Source of the DNA: Promerops cafer | Lineage: Eukaryota; Chordata; Aves; Passeriformes; Nectariniidae | Assembly (NCBI GenBank): GCA_013398275.1 | Contig: VZSE01013243.1 | Coordinates: 926,658 to 990,657, forward strand | Reading direction: 5' to 3' | Length of the DNA: 64,000 bases | Shown here: positions 1-10,765 of the stretch, one piece after another | Layout: each line of letters begins with the position of its first letter | How positions within the stretch are numbered: the first letter of the stretch is position 1 | Position numbers and translations under genes: made by a program | Notes under the pieces: generated by a model | The model's database searches: none | Told to the model about the DNA's origin: nothing | What the model saw: only the letters and a program-made list of their open reading frames with translations

Positions 1-48
1 TAGATATATATATGAGATATATGATATATGAACAGATTATATATATAA
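1..48. repeat. AT-rich low-complexity DNA
   Basis: The first bases are dominated by alternating TA/GATATAT runs. This is low-complexity AT-rich sequence with no coding or regulatory signal I can defend. Confidence 0.7.
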
Positions 49-915
49 GAGAAGGAGGAGCTGCTAGCTCTCTCGAAAAGACTCACTACAAGCTAATATG
101 ACTGTGCCAGTGTAACCCAAAGACAAACAGCAAAAATAACTCATGCCTTGGTTATACAAATATCTGTATGGTGGGTAAGGAAGGGTTAAGGACAGATAGC
201 TTCAAAGATGCAAGAAGCTGATATTATTTCTTCTATTCGGTTGCTAAGATTTTAGCATATACTTCAACCCTTGGTAGCTGGAGGCTACATCTTCTGCTAT
301 TGTCCTTGTATTGAGTTTAAATCAGTTTCCTGATTGAATTTAACACAATTTGGATTCGACTCTAAGTTAATTGTCCTTATGATTGTTCTTATGTGAAGAA
401 GGTAGATATTTTACTTTTGGACTACCCATGACCATAAACATTCCTTATTAATGTGTGTACTTTAGGAGAGTTTTAAATTTACTCTAAGAAAGCAATCAAC
501 AATGAAACAGAAAATACTACCGCGAACCTTTTGCAGATAATATAAAAAAACTGATTCATATGCCTTTCAAAAATATTAGGAGGGTTTAATTAAGATCACA
601 AAAATGTTTTCCAACCAGCCACATGATACTCATGGTTAAAGCACGGCCTTTAATGATGGTTTCACCATACACACAAAAACTATTAATTCAGCAAAACATG
701 GTTTAATTTGAAAGCACTTACAAAATCATTCTCTGAATTCAATCAGGAGAAAAAAAATATTTCCCTCTCTTTATTTATTTATATCTTGTTCTTTCTTTTT
801 CTTTCTTTCTTAAAGTCTTGCATTCTCTTCCTCTCTCCACCTGCCTCCCCCAATTCTGCCTTCCTCTCTCACTGCAGCTTATTTTCGTCTCATGTCTTTT
901 TTCTTTTCTTTTTTC
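49..915. other. Non-coding stretch, nothing recognised
   Basis: AT-rich sequence becoming pyrimidine-rich towards its right end, where it runs into the CTTCC microsatellite. I see no repeat family, RNA gene or supported coding region. The open frames at the right end are pyrimidine-tract translations. Confidence 0.6.
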
Positions 916-965
916 CTTCCCTTCCCTTCCCTTCCCTTCCCTTCCCTTCCCTTCCCTTCCCTTCC
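916..965. repeat. Pentanucleotide microsatellite (CTTCC)10
   Basis: Ten perfect head-to-tail copies of CTTCC follow a T/C-rich lead-in. The array stops at a 21-base non-repetitive segment that runs directly into a run of Ns. It is probably the left part of one longer array, with the variant array at 1062-1231 as the right part. Confidence 0.95.
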
Positions 966-986
966 CCTGGGATGATATTTTCCACT

Positions 987-1061
987 NNNNNNNNNNNNNN
1001 NNNNNNNNNNNNNNNNNNNNNNNNNNNNNNNNNNNNNNNNNNNNNNNNNNNNNNNNNNNNN
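987..1061. other. Assembly gap (75 N)
   Basis: Seventy-five consecutive Ns lie between two pentamer arrays. The gap sits where short or noisy reads would fail to resolve a tandem repeat, so the true length of the array is unknown. Confidence 0.99.
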
Positions 1062-1231
1062 CTTCCCTGAACTTCCCTTCCCTGAACTTCCCTTCCCTTC
1101 CCTGAACTTCCCTGAACTTCCCTGAACTTCCCTTCCCTGAACTTCCCTGAACTTCCCTGAACTTCCCTTCCCTGAACTTCCCTGAACTTCCCTTCCCTGA
1201 ACTTCCCTTCCCTGAACTTCCCTGAACTTCC
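1062..1231. repeat. Variant pentamer array CTTCC/CTGAA
   Basis: The segment parses completely into 34 pentamers of two kinds, CTTCC and CTGAA, with no interruption. CTGAA units are separated by 1,2,3,1,1,2,1,1,2,1,2,2 and 1 CTTCC units, so the effective units are 10, 15 and once 20 bp. The minus strand lacks stop codons through the array, giving a spurious 155-residue open frame (879-1346) of repeating GKFREVQ-type residues. That frame is a by-product of the repeat, not a gene. Confidence 0.95.
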
Positions 1232-1900
1232 TCACAACTTCTAAACGACCCTTTGGCAAATCTTTAAAATGTTCATGCAAGAAAAAATACATACAGTATA
1301 ATATAATTTCATAATCTCTCCTTGGATTACTGAAAATGATACCCATACCTCATATCTTCACTAGCAGGGAAAAAAACCCCACCTTGTATGTACATTTCAT
1401 GGGGGAGCGAGGGGAAAAAAATCAGAACAGTAATCCAGAACAGCAAACAAAACCCCTCCTTTGAGGGAGCAGTGGGAAATGACAACATACTTTCATTTTC
1501 CTACCTTTGGGGAAAGACTTTCAAAACAGTTCTGGGAAAAATGTCCAAAAACTACATTTGAAGTAAAAGTATATAAGCCACTACATTCAAAGAGAATTAA
1601 GCATCTGTCTTAAACTCACCAAGGTAAGGAAATTCAGAATTAAGACTGAAACTCCATACTTAACTCACACCTTTGTAGTCAGCCCATATGAAATGACAGA
1701 TCACCCACTGCTAAGAGACCACTGTGATTCCAGCTTTAATGTTCAACATCTTTGCTCTGTAAGTGCTGAGCTACATCTGGAATGTTAACCTAGTTGTTAG
1801 TTTTTCTTTTTTTTTTCACATCAGTGGGGATAAAAGCAAATAAAAACATAGGAAAGCTTATGTTTTGAAATAGCTTTTATTTTAATTTTTGTAGTTTCTG

Positions 1901-1920
1901 TTTTTTTTTTTTTTTTTTTT
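1901..1920. repeat. Poly(T) tract
   Basis: Twenty consecutive Ts. It could be the antisense poly(A) tail of an old retrocopy, but I recognise no retrocopied sequence on its left, so it is listed only as a homopolymer. Confidence 0.9.
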
Positions 1921-3249
1921 CCAGTGATCAAATTTGAAGAAAAACTAATTATGGGAAAAAACATGCTTTTTTACTATGATCTTATGCCAAGTTTCAATCG
2001 AGTGCAAAATTTTACAGTCATGTGAGCCCCTAAAAGGAGAGGCTTATAATGGAAGCATTGACAAACTCTTAAGCAGAGCAAGACAAGTAGGTGTCTCTAT
2101 AATATTGCTCAATAAGAACCTTGTAATTACAGCTCTCAATAGAAGGTGGGAGTATAGGGGGAATGAAGGATTTTCCTCCATGTGATGTTTCTGGCATAAT
2201 TTGTGCTGAGGTTTGTTGAGCCATAACCACAACTCACTTCTCCACTAACAAAATATTAATGATACAACAGTTTTTCACTAGATTGTAGAAAAAATATTCT
2301 TGTTTTCTTGCCAAAACTATATTTTATTGCTTACCTTTCAATTGTAGCTAAGAATATGGTTTTGAAATTTCTCTAATTTGTGAAAATTGTCCTTCTCTTG
2401 TGACAGGAAAATGTGACATTTCAGCAAAAACCACACTTCATTCCAAGGAAATGGATTTTGTGGGCTTTAATTTTATGAGTTCAAAATCTCCACTGTCAAG
2501 TCCTTTGAAACTATTCCTCTTTATCAAAATTTAAACAGGCATAAAAACTTTTCAGTGATTCATTCAGTCAGGTTACTCAGCTGCAGCTTCATCTTTAAAA
2601 CTTTATGGCTATGATCTTCCATCTGTAATTCTTTCCATGTTGCATTAAAGATCACCCTTGTCTGCTTGGATGTGTCACATTTTCTCCAACATCAACACAT
2701 TGCTCCTGTAACATCCTCCAAAGAAGAATAACCACAGAAAAGGCCTTGCAAATAACTTTTCAGGATTGAACCACATGGAAGAATACTGTAACTGTGATCT
2801 CATGTAGGATATCTATCTCTAGGACAGGCAGAAGGGAGGGGGAAGAAAAAGGAGAGAAACTATCTAGTAATTTCATATACAGAGAGACATGGAAATATTA
2901 GTTACAGTGTGGAAATGGACAGAAAAATAAATCAAGGCATTCTGGTGAGATTAAAGACTGAGTGTAAAAGGTGTAGGCTTTTGGCAAGTATTCTTGAATA
3001 TAAATGTCCTTTTTTTTCATTACACACTAATGGTCACAGTTCTTGGCCCCTGCTTGGGTCACGTTCCCATTAACCTGTCTTTGAGCTGGTTTTTTTCCAT
3101 ATAGTCTTTGATTTACAACACATTAAATAAACTGAGATTAGCTTCCCTGAAACCAAGAGAGTTTTATGCCAGCATAAATCTGATGTAGCTGAAAAGGCAG
3201 CTCAACTTTGAGGACATTAGGATTTGGCTTCAAATTACAGTGTTAAAAA

Positions 3250-3850
3250 CCTCAAAAAATTGAATCTTTTCTATCAAATCCTGCAGGAAAGACAAATAAT
3301 GCCACTTTAGATCTTGTTCTCCAGGTTCGCTGTACATGTCCATTGCTAAGCTGCATTGCACTCCTTTTTCCATGCTGCTGAAAGACCAATTTCTCCTCCC
3401 ATTCCTCTGCGGTGGCTGAAAGGGTGGTAGTGGTGTAAAGTGAAGGCTGAATGCTTTTAATCCAATCAGACAAAGCCCCCTTAGCACAGATGCTGATGAA
3501 GACAGCATCTTCCCCTCCAGCCACAGCCCATGAAAGGCACAGCAGAAGCTGTGCAGGGTCGGCCTCTGGGCAGCATTACTGTTGTCTTCAAAACTGATGA
3601 GGTTTTGCTCGACAAAAGTGTATGCCCAGGGCATCAGAACTGAGGCTGTCCCTCGATGATTTAACATCCCCTTCACCTCCCAGCCTCATTGTGGAGAGTA
3701 CTGTGGCCTCCATCTCACAAAACAGCTGCATCACTCTCATGCCAGATGGGACTGATGATACAGACCCCAGTCCTTTGACTGCTTTTCACTTCATTGACCT
3801 TGAGGCCAGAGATGTTCCCAGGGCTACCTCATATTGTTGTTCCAGGATTA
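3250..3850. other. Unidentified GC-richer block with long open frames
   Basis: This block is less AT-rich than its surroundings and carries overlapping open frames on both strands: minus 3230-3676 and 3252-3524, plus 3622-4083. The minus frame ending at 3252 can be followed rightwards to about 3840 with only three in-frame stops. It includes a stretch beginning ATAEEWEEKLVFQQHGK that looks protein-like by eye. I recognise no family. It may be a decayed retrocopy, a conserved non-coding block or chance. Confidence 0.2.
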
Positions 3851-5153
3851 CATGCCCTCCAAAATTGTTGCTGAACTACAACATGTATTTTACTGTCCAT
3901 ATGTTCATTTTTTTTGACAATAATTTAAGAGCATATAAAAATTTATATATGAATCACACGCATGCAGGTGTACGTGGAAACTTCCCAGCTACATTATGCT
4001 CAAAAGACCCAAACCAACCATGCTGTCTTCCTTTGCGTGGGATTAATGGCTCATCCATCTTTGTCAGTTACTATTCCACATAGCTACATTTATTTCCATT
4101 TCTAACAGTATATGGAATTACTTCTTTAAAGTCAAAGGAGTTTTAGTACACTCTGTCCTGTAGTCATAAATTGTGTAAACAACTGTGTAGCTGTGCCCCA
4201 GCATCTACTACATGTTTTAATTTGGATTCAGTTAAAGCTTCCAGTGAACAGTATTAGCCTGCCATAGCATCAAAAGCATTAACAAAATTAGGAAAATGGT
4301 TATACTTCAATAAGACACCTGAGAATCCATCCATATGCTCACAGGCATACTTACTTTTGGGGCCTGATGCCCATTTTGCTCTACTATGGCTAATACCATT
4401 CTAGAACAGAGAGGTTAGGCAGTCTCATGACAAACCAGGCTGGGTCCTGTGAGTTTAAAATGTCAGGCAACAGAAGAAGAAAATAGTTAACTCCTGAAAA
4501 TTATTTCAACTCAACCAGAATATAAACCTTGTACATAGTTGACCTTCATGCCACAACAGAAATGTCTATGTATTTATCACAGTGGAATAGCAAACACAAT
4601 GTGTATGTAATTTTGTCTTGAAAAGTTACATTGGTGATGCAGGAATAATTTTTTTGCGTGCGGAGGATTTAAGTTTGGAAACCTAATATAATTTAGACTT
4701 AAATTTCTAAAGCTTTAATTTTTGCTGAGCATTTAAAGAAGGAAGAGAGAGAAAAAGACAAAGAAAATTCGTGGTAGCACTGGTAAACACATATTATGAC
4801 CCTCTGTCCACAGGACACAGTGGTGGCTATTGTGCTGCATGGCCACACTCAGACTCTGGCTTTACCTGAAAATTTAGGGCTGCTGAAGGGTGCAGTTGGC
4901 CCTTGGATGTTCAGCACACGTGTGTAATGTGGATGTTGCATGGTGCCTCTGCTGAGCCACAGTCCCTACGGGCCCCTCCCTTCCTCACCCATTCTTGAGA
5001 GGCTTGAGGCAGTGTGTGTGTGTCTGTGGGGGACATGTGCTCTTACTGGTCTGCAAGAATGTGGACAGAACTGGAAGTGACAGACATAAAAAAGCATAAG
5101 AGCACTGGTAGCTGTTTTGGTGGCCTTGAGGAAAAAATGCAGGACAAATCTGC

Positions 5154-5182
5154 CTTCAGAAGTGCTACCTGCACTTCTGAAG
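5154..5182. repeat. Short perfect inverted repeat (12-bp arms)
   Basis: The 12-base arm CTTCAGAAGTGC is followed by a five-base loop (TACCT) and its exact reverse complement. It is too short for a typical microRNA precursor. No poly(T) follows, so it is not a Pol III terminator-type element either. Confidence 0.8.
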
Positions 5183-5539
5183 TATTAGTTGTGTTTATAT
5201 GAAGCACAGGTATGTATAAATGTTTCAGATGAATATTTCCCAAGAGACCCTTTTTTACTGTGCATAGGGACACCAGCCTTTGATGGCCTATTTCTTTTTT
5301 GTGTTCAAAGTAATTTTGGATCTTGTGCTCAGATTGTGACAAAATCCCCATTTACTAAACTTATTCAGACCATTCCTCCCTTGGCCATACTCTCTGGGAC
5401 AGCATAGCATCCTCCTGCAAAACTGTCTGCTTGATTGTGATTCTTCTGCCATGTTTTGCAGATTAACCTAATTGCTTTGGAAATCATTGCAAAGCTCCCA
5501 GCTCAGTGTACAAATCACTTCCATTTCCTTTCTGGGTTT

Positions 5540-5652
5540 GTGGTGCTTAGGGACATGGTTTAGTGCTGGACTTGGCAGGGCTGGGTTAGCAGTTTGACTT
5601 GATGATCTTAAGGGTCTTTTGTAACTTAAATAATTCTATGATTTTATGATTC
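5540..5652 (+). mobile_element. CR1 LINE 3' end fragment
   Basis: The plus strand shows the CR1 3' untranslated pattern in order: TTTAGTGCTGGACTTGGCAG, GGTTAG, TTTGACTTGATGATCTTAAGG, then the ATTCTATGATT tail repeats. The fragment is severely 5'-truncated, as most CR1 copies are, and contains no coding sequence. Divergence from the familiar consensus looks moderate. The left boundary is uncertain by about 20 bases. Confidence 0.88.
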
Positions 5653-8480
5653 ATTTAGGGGGAAAAAATAGGCAGCCAGAAGCATGTGAAAAGGCTAAAG
5701 AGTATTATATCTCTTTGTGCTTGAATATTATGTGCAGTTCTGTTTTTCCACATCAAAAAAGTAAAACTGGTAGAGGGAAAAGTTACAAGGATATGGACAA
5801 ATGTGTGGACAAAAAAGAAAAAATTGAGAAATTTCTGCAGGAAGCAAGGCAGGTTTACAGCCTAAAAAAGAGACAGAGTGCATACAGTATTAGTGCACAT
5901 ACTGAACGCCTAAGAAGGCATAAACACCTCAGAGAATATGATTAAGAAAATAATATTTGTACTATATCCACACAAAACCTGGGTAGGTATCTAATAAAAG
6001 GATCACTTGTCAGAGTGAAAACCTCCAAATGGTGATACTTACTCATCCATAAGAAATCTTTGTGGAAATCATTGCAGATGTTATGTAGCCCGACACTTTT
6101 TTGTGATTGGTGAAACCCTTGGAAATACAATCCAACAAAGGCTGTTAAAACAAATCTTCTATCCCTGTCTCAGAATTCACAGGCCACTTAGTTATGGAGA
6201 AAAATCTTGGTGAAATGTTTATCACAGACACTTGGGTGAAAGAGGAAGAACCAGGGCTAACTTTCTTAAAGATTTATGAGTGATTTCTAATCTCTCTGTA
6301 TAGTTCTGTGATTCATAAAAAGACCATTCTAACTGGCCTTAACTCAGGAGTAATGTTAACCAAATTTAAAATTTCATCAAGAGGAGATGAAACAATAGTG
6401 AACTAAAACACCTCATAGAAACAACAATATAAAAAATAAAATTAATAGTCCATACAACTCTGAGAATTAACCTTTGCATATCCATCAGGAGAAGAAAGGA
6501 AGATAACTTGGAATCTCTGCTGATTTTTTTTTCTATAGAAAAGTTATAAACCATACTAAATTTAGATGATTATTGAAAGAAATAAACTGGAAAAGCCCAG
6601 GGATACCCAATTCCAAAATCCACAGTAATTCCAGCTCCCTAGCTGCAAGGTTTTGAGTATCTCAACAAAATACTTTATTTCCTAAAAAACAGTAGAGAAG
6701 TCAAATCAATGAACAACCAATGATGCAGAGAGGATGAAGTGTAAGAAATTTTATATCTGTAACCAAAGGAGGGACAGAGGAGAAAAACTGCCTTATACAA
6801 GATCCCTCTTTCCACAGGAGGAGAAAAAAGCCCCATGAGTAACCACAGCACTCTGTTTCCTCTCATATTAATTATTAGAGCAGGAAACATCACAAGGAAA
6901 TGTGAAGAGCCAGAAGCAGCAGAGGCATTCTTCAAAAAGCTGGAAATTGAATTGCATTGCAAGTTGGATTTCAACAAAATTAACTCACAGAACTTGAAGA
7001 AATACCTTAAGATTGCTACCCAGTAATGCAGAAAGTTAATTGGAAAATAGATTTAAAGGAAAAAAGAACCTCTGGAGGAAGAGAGAGGAAATAAGAAGAG
7101 AAAAATCAGCATAATATGCAATAGGAAAAGAAAAGGATGCCAGGTGAAAGAGAGCTTCTATAGTCAGTGTAATTCATAGTATTATTATCATTATAGTGAT
7201 ATACTGAAACCTTGAAATACATGTTCCATGCAGGTGACTATAAAAGATTTCCAGTCAGCCATCTAAGATGTAGGTAGTTTTGATTTGTTTCTAGAGCTAG
7301 GGAAGATAAATGCCATGGTCTTCAGCACCCTTAAAAATTTATGACCATTGGACTTCAGTCAGATTCAGCAGCCCTGAATTTCTTTACTTCTTACTCTTTA
7401 CTTTTTGGTGAGGGAAAAAACATTCCAGAAAAATTATCTGAATAGCACTGTACTAGGTGTTGGTATTCTTCTGTAAGGGTCATACAGTATTTTATGATAC
7501 AGAAGAGCTGAGATCAAATCTTTCGTCTTAATCAGAGGATGGATTGAATCATATTCTTCTATGACCAGAGTCTGTACACTCACTGTTGGCATGCCTTTGA
7601 AATTGCTCAATTCCCTCTCTCATTTTGACTAAAACCATATTCCTGGAGATAAAAAAAACACCATCTAAATAATTTTTTGTTAAACTTTTATCAAAACTAG
7701 CACAAACTCACCAGAAAAAAAAAAGAAAAAAAAAAAGAAAAAAAAAGAAAAAAATCCTTCCAGGAAAAGACAATGTCACACAGAAAAAAACCCAACTTCA
7801 GTGGAAAATCCTTTCTTAGACCTATGATGACATTTGTGAGGCAAATAATAGAAAGATATGTAGGAAGAAACATAAAGAGGGAAGATGGAACTGCTAAAGT
7901 TAGCAAATTCTTGTGAATATTCTAATGCAATTTGGCCTACTAAGTTTGTGTGGAGTCCCTTGTGTTCCCAGCAATGAATTCCGTGGTGCTGTGACATCAA
8001 ATGGCAGCTTAATTAGCACCTCCCTCCTACAATAGAAAGGGAACTAACCATTTAGAACCTTAAATCTCACTAAAAATTGTGTGACTTGACTTTCTACGTG
8101 ACGTGAGAGAAATGAAGTTTGGCTCCCAGACGGGAGAAACCTGCATTGCTAATAGTGAGACTGGACAGATCCTGTGATCTCAGTGACACGCTGACACGTT
8201 GGAAGGGCACTGATACAGCAAGCACTTCCTGATCCACACTTTCTCTGAAGCAATCTGGTACTTACCAATGTGAACAGCTGCTCTGCAGTTAGTGGCATGA
8301 ATTCCTTGTTAGCGATGTTGTGATTAATATGTGCTTTTCTGGGAGTATGCATATTTTTTCCTTCGGCTTCATGACCTCTCTGTTCCTCTCTCCAGAAAGG
8401 GTTTAATTTCTCCTACAATTAACCTCATTTTGTAGAACAAGTGTGTTTCATTAAAATTCAATGCTTTACTGAGGAGAGAT
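5653..8480. other. Non-coding stretch, no gene recognised
   Basis: AT-rich DNA with an A-rich low-complexity tract at 7714-7754. I found no recognisable transposon, RNA gene or coding domain. Open frames stay at or below about 100 codons. Confidence 0.6.
7714..7754. repeat. A-rich (A)nG low-complexity tract
   Basis: Runs of 7-11 A separated by single Gs. No recognisable retrocopy precedes it. Confidence 0.9.
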
Positions 8481-8556
8481 GAATCACAGAATCACAGAAT
8501 ATTCTGAGTTGGAAGGGATCCACCAAGTGAATGGCCTGTGTGGAAGATACAACTAA
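8481..8556 (-). mobile_element. TguSINE1-like SINE fragment, internally deleted
   Basis: Read on the plus strand it starts with AATCACAGAATCACAGAATATTCTGAGTTGGAAGGGATCCAC, split here as AATCACAGAATCACAGAAT plus ATTCTGAGTTGGAAGGGATC. This is the reverse complement of the CR1-type tail. It is followed by AAGTGAATGGCC, which in TguSINE1 lies between the tail and the tRNA-Ile-like head. The roughly 20-25 bases normally between these blocks (GGATCATCGAGTCCAGCTCT-type) are missing. The tRNA-related end is weak and its boundary approximate. A plain CR1 3' fragment is the alternative, but it would not explain the AAGTGAATGGCC block. Confidence 0.6.
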
Positions 8557-10142
8557 TCAGGATTTATATATCCTGCTGGTTTATGGGGAGATGCTTCCAG
8601 ACTCAGAGATTCCTTTAGCTCTCCAAATTAAATAAACATCAACACTACCTCATGTTGTCTTCCAAAGCAAATCCTTAGTACTTGAAAGAGAGGTAACTAT
8701 AAAACGATTCAGTGCTTACCTCTCATTTCTTCTTGGGGTTGTTGTTACAGCAAATAAGCAATGATGTGAAGAAAGAGTAAATTATGGGAGGGAGGCCAGT
8801 TAAGGTAACAGCTGAAACAGAAGCAGGAATGTGAGCCATGGTAGTAGCTCTTCAGTCTGCTGGAAGAGATTTTAGTTATATGTCTAAAACCCTGTGACTT
8901 TGCAGCACAAATAAAAATTTCAGCTAGGCATAACATTAACATGGAAATGCCATTAGATATTGAATTACAGAGTTTGACCCAGTGCCTTTTACCACTGTTA
9001 GAAAGATCATACTCTATTTTCTTTTCATTTAAACCAGATAATATTTTATCCTTTATTTCAATAGCTATTATGAAAATTCTATGTATTTAGAGGGTGGCAG
9101 TGTTTTGGGGTTTTTTCCCAATTTTTGTTTTGCATCCGTTGCCTATGTGTTGTCTATGTGCCATCTCTTTGAAACATTGTAGTAATTACACTTAGCTTCA
9201 AATTTATAGAAGAATCTCTTTATAGCCTCTCAATTGCTATGAAAGCAGGCAAATAAGTGTGTGGTAATTAAGCACTTAAAAATAGAGCCTTGTTTGCTTA
9301 TAGGTCTTCTGGCTTTTAGGTTTGAAGAAGTGCTAAGTAAAAAGTATATGAATTCTAGATTTTTGATAAGATGTCTTTTCTAACAATGGGACAAAAACTC
9401 TAACAGGTAAATAAGGAAATAAAAAACTGTGATTTCCAAATGGAGTGTTACAACATAACTGTAATAAGAGACCAGAGAAAAATTATTTGAAAAACACTTG
9501 TGTAACGTTTGAGAATATGAATGCAGCATCTGGTTCTTAGTGTTAATTTTCTCTGATTCCTTGCAGCCATGATGGAAAGATAACATGAGAAGTCATTGTC
9601 ACGATTTTCCTAAAAGGAAAGAATAGGTATACTTGACATGTGGGAACAACAATGGCAGACTGAAATCATTCAGTTAGCTGTCAGTTCATATCAGCTGAAG
9701 GATTTCATACACTTGATTTTTTTTTTATTTTTCTGCTTAACTAGTTATGGCTTCTATGTTAACATGCTTATAGTGTTCTCAAACAACTGTTTTCACGTAC
9801 AATAATAAACCCATGGTGGAAATAGCTTTCGGTGAAAGGTGATATCTTCCACAACAGTGAAGTTAATTTGTTAAGGGTGGCAAAGCATGTGCTAAGTCCT
9901 CTGCTGCAGTCCCCTCCACTGTCAGGTCATGCTGGATAGACCAAACCATGTTATTCAATGCTCTTTTACAGCCACAGTGTATTTTGCATGACTTCAGGTA
10001 CCTGAATCTGTTCTCACATCTCAGCTTATGCTTGAGGTTGTGGACTTCAGCTCTCACTAGCAATCATGCCACTGCTCAGCTGTCTAGGTAGTTGTCTGAA
10101 CAAAAATGAGGTCAACACCATGCCACAATAAAGGCACTCTAG
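8557..10142. other. Non-coding stretch, nothing recognised
   Basis: AT-rich sequence without recognisable repeats, splice-bounded coding sequence or RNA genes. Confidence 0.6.
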
Positions 10143-10765
10143 ATCATAGAGTCACAAAATATCCTGAGTTAGAACAGACCCACAGGAATCATCAGAGTTC
10201 AACTCCTGAACAGGACCACCCTAAGAATCACCCCATATGCCTGAGGACTTTCTCCAAATACTTTTTAAGCTCTCTCAGGTTTTGTGCTGTGACCACCTCC
10301 CTGGGGAGCCTGTTCCAGTGCCCAACCACCCTCTGGGTGAAGAAACTTTTTGTAATATCCAACTTAAACCTCTCCTGAGACAACTTCATGAAATTCCCTC
10401 AGATTTTCTCACTGGTCATCAGAGAGAGGAGATCAGTGTCTGCCCCTCCTCCTCCCACTGTGAGGAAGCTGTTGACTGCAATGAGGTCTCCCCTCAGTCT
10501 CCTCTTCTCCAGGCTGAACAAGGCAAGTGATCTCAACCTCTCCTCACAAGGCCCTTCACCATCCTCACGGCCCACCCTTTGTACATTTTCTAAGAGTTTT
10601 ATGTGCTTCTTAAATTGTGGTGCCCAAAACTGCCCCCAGCCCTCGAGGTGAGGCTGCCCCAGCTCAGAGCAGAGCAGGACAATGCCCTCCCTGGCGATGC
10701 TGTCCCTGATGCCCCTGGGAGACTGTACACAGTCCTGACTGCCAGGGCACTCCTGGCTCATATAG
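10143..10765 (-). mobile_element. CR1 LINE, 3' part with ORF2 C-terminus
   Basis: The left edge (ATCATAGAGTCACAAAATATCC) is the CR1 3' tail in reverse complement, so the element points to the left. Moving right come antisense blocks typical of CR1, such as CTGGGGAGCCTGTTCCAGTG, CTCCCCTCAGTCTCCTCTTC, and TTTATGTGCTTCTTAAATTG. The minus-strand open frame ending at 10399 contains residues matching the C-terminal end of CR1 ORF2: FKKHIKLLENVQ, then CEERLRSLALFSLEKRRLRG and DLIAVNSFLT. These follow the reverse-transcriptase core. The copy is 5'-truncated somewhere near 10765; sequence beyond that does not look like CR1. It lacks the catalytic domains and is a dead copy. Confidence 0.93.

Larger units (their letters stand above)
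1232..5539. other. Non-coding stretch with no recognised gene
   Basis: It contains a 20-base T run (1901-1920), a somewhat GC-richer unidentified block at about 3250-3850, and a short perfect hairpin at 5154-5182. The open frames here reach about 150 codons, but none shows a domain I recognise. I found no repeat family in it. Confidence 0.6.

Noticed and set aside
879..1346. 155-codon minus-strand open frame with repeating GKFREVQGREVQ-type residues
   Set aside because: It is the translation of the stop-free CTTCC/CTGAA array and spans an assembly gap of Ns. Low-complexity by-product, not a gene.
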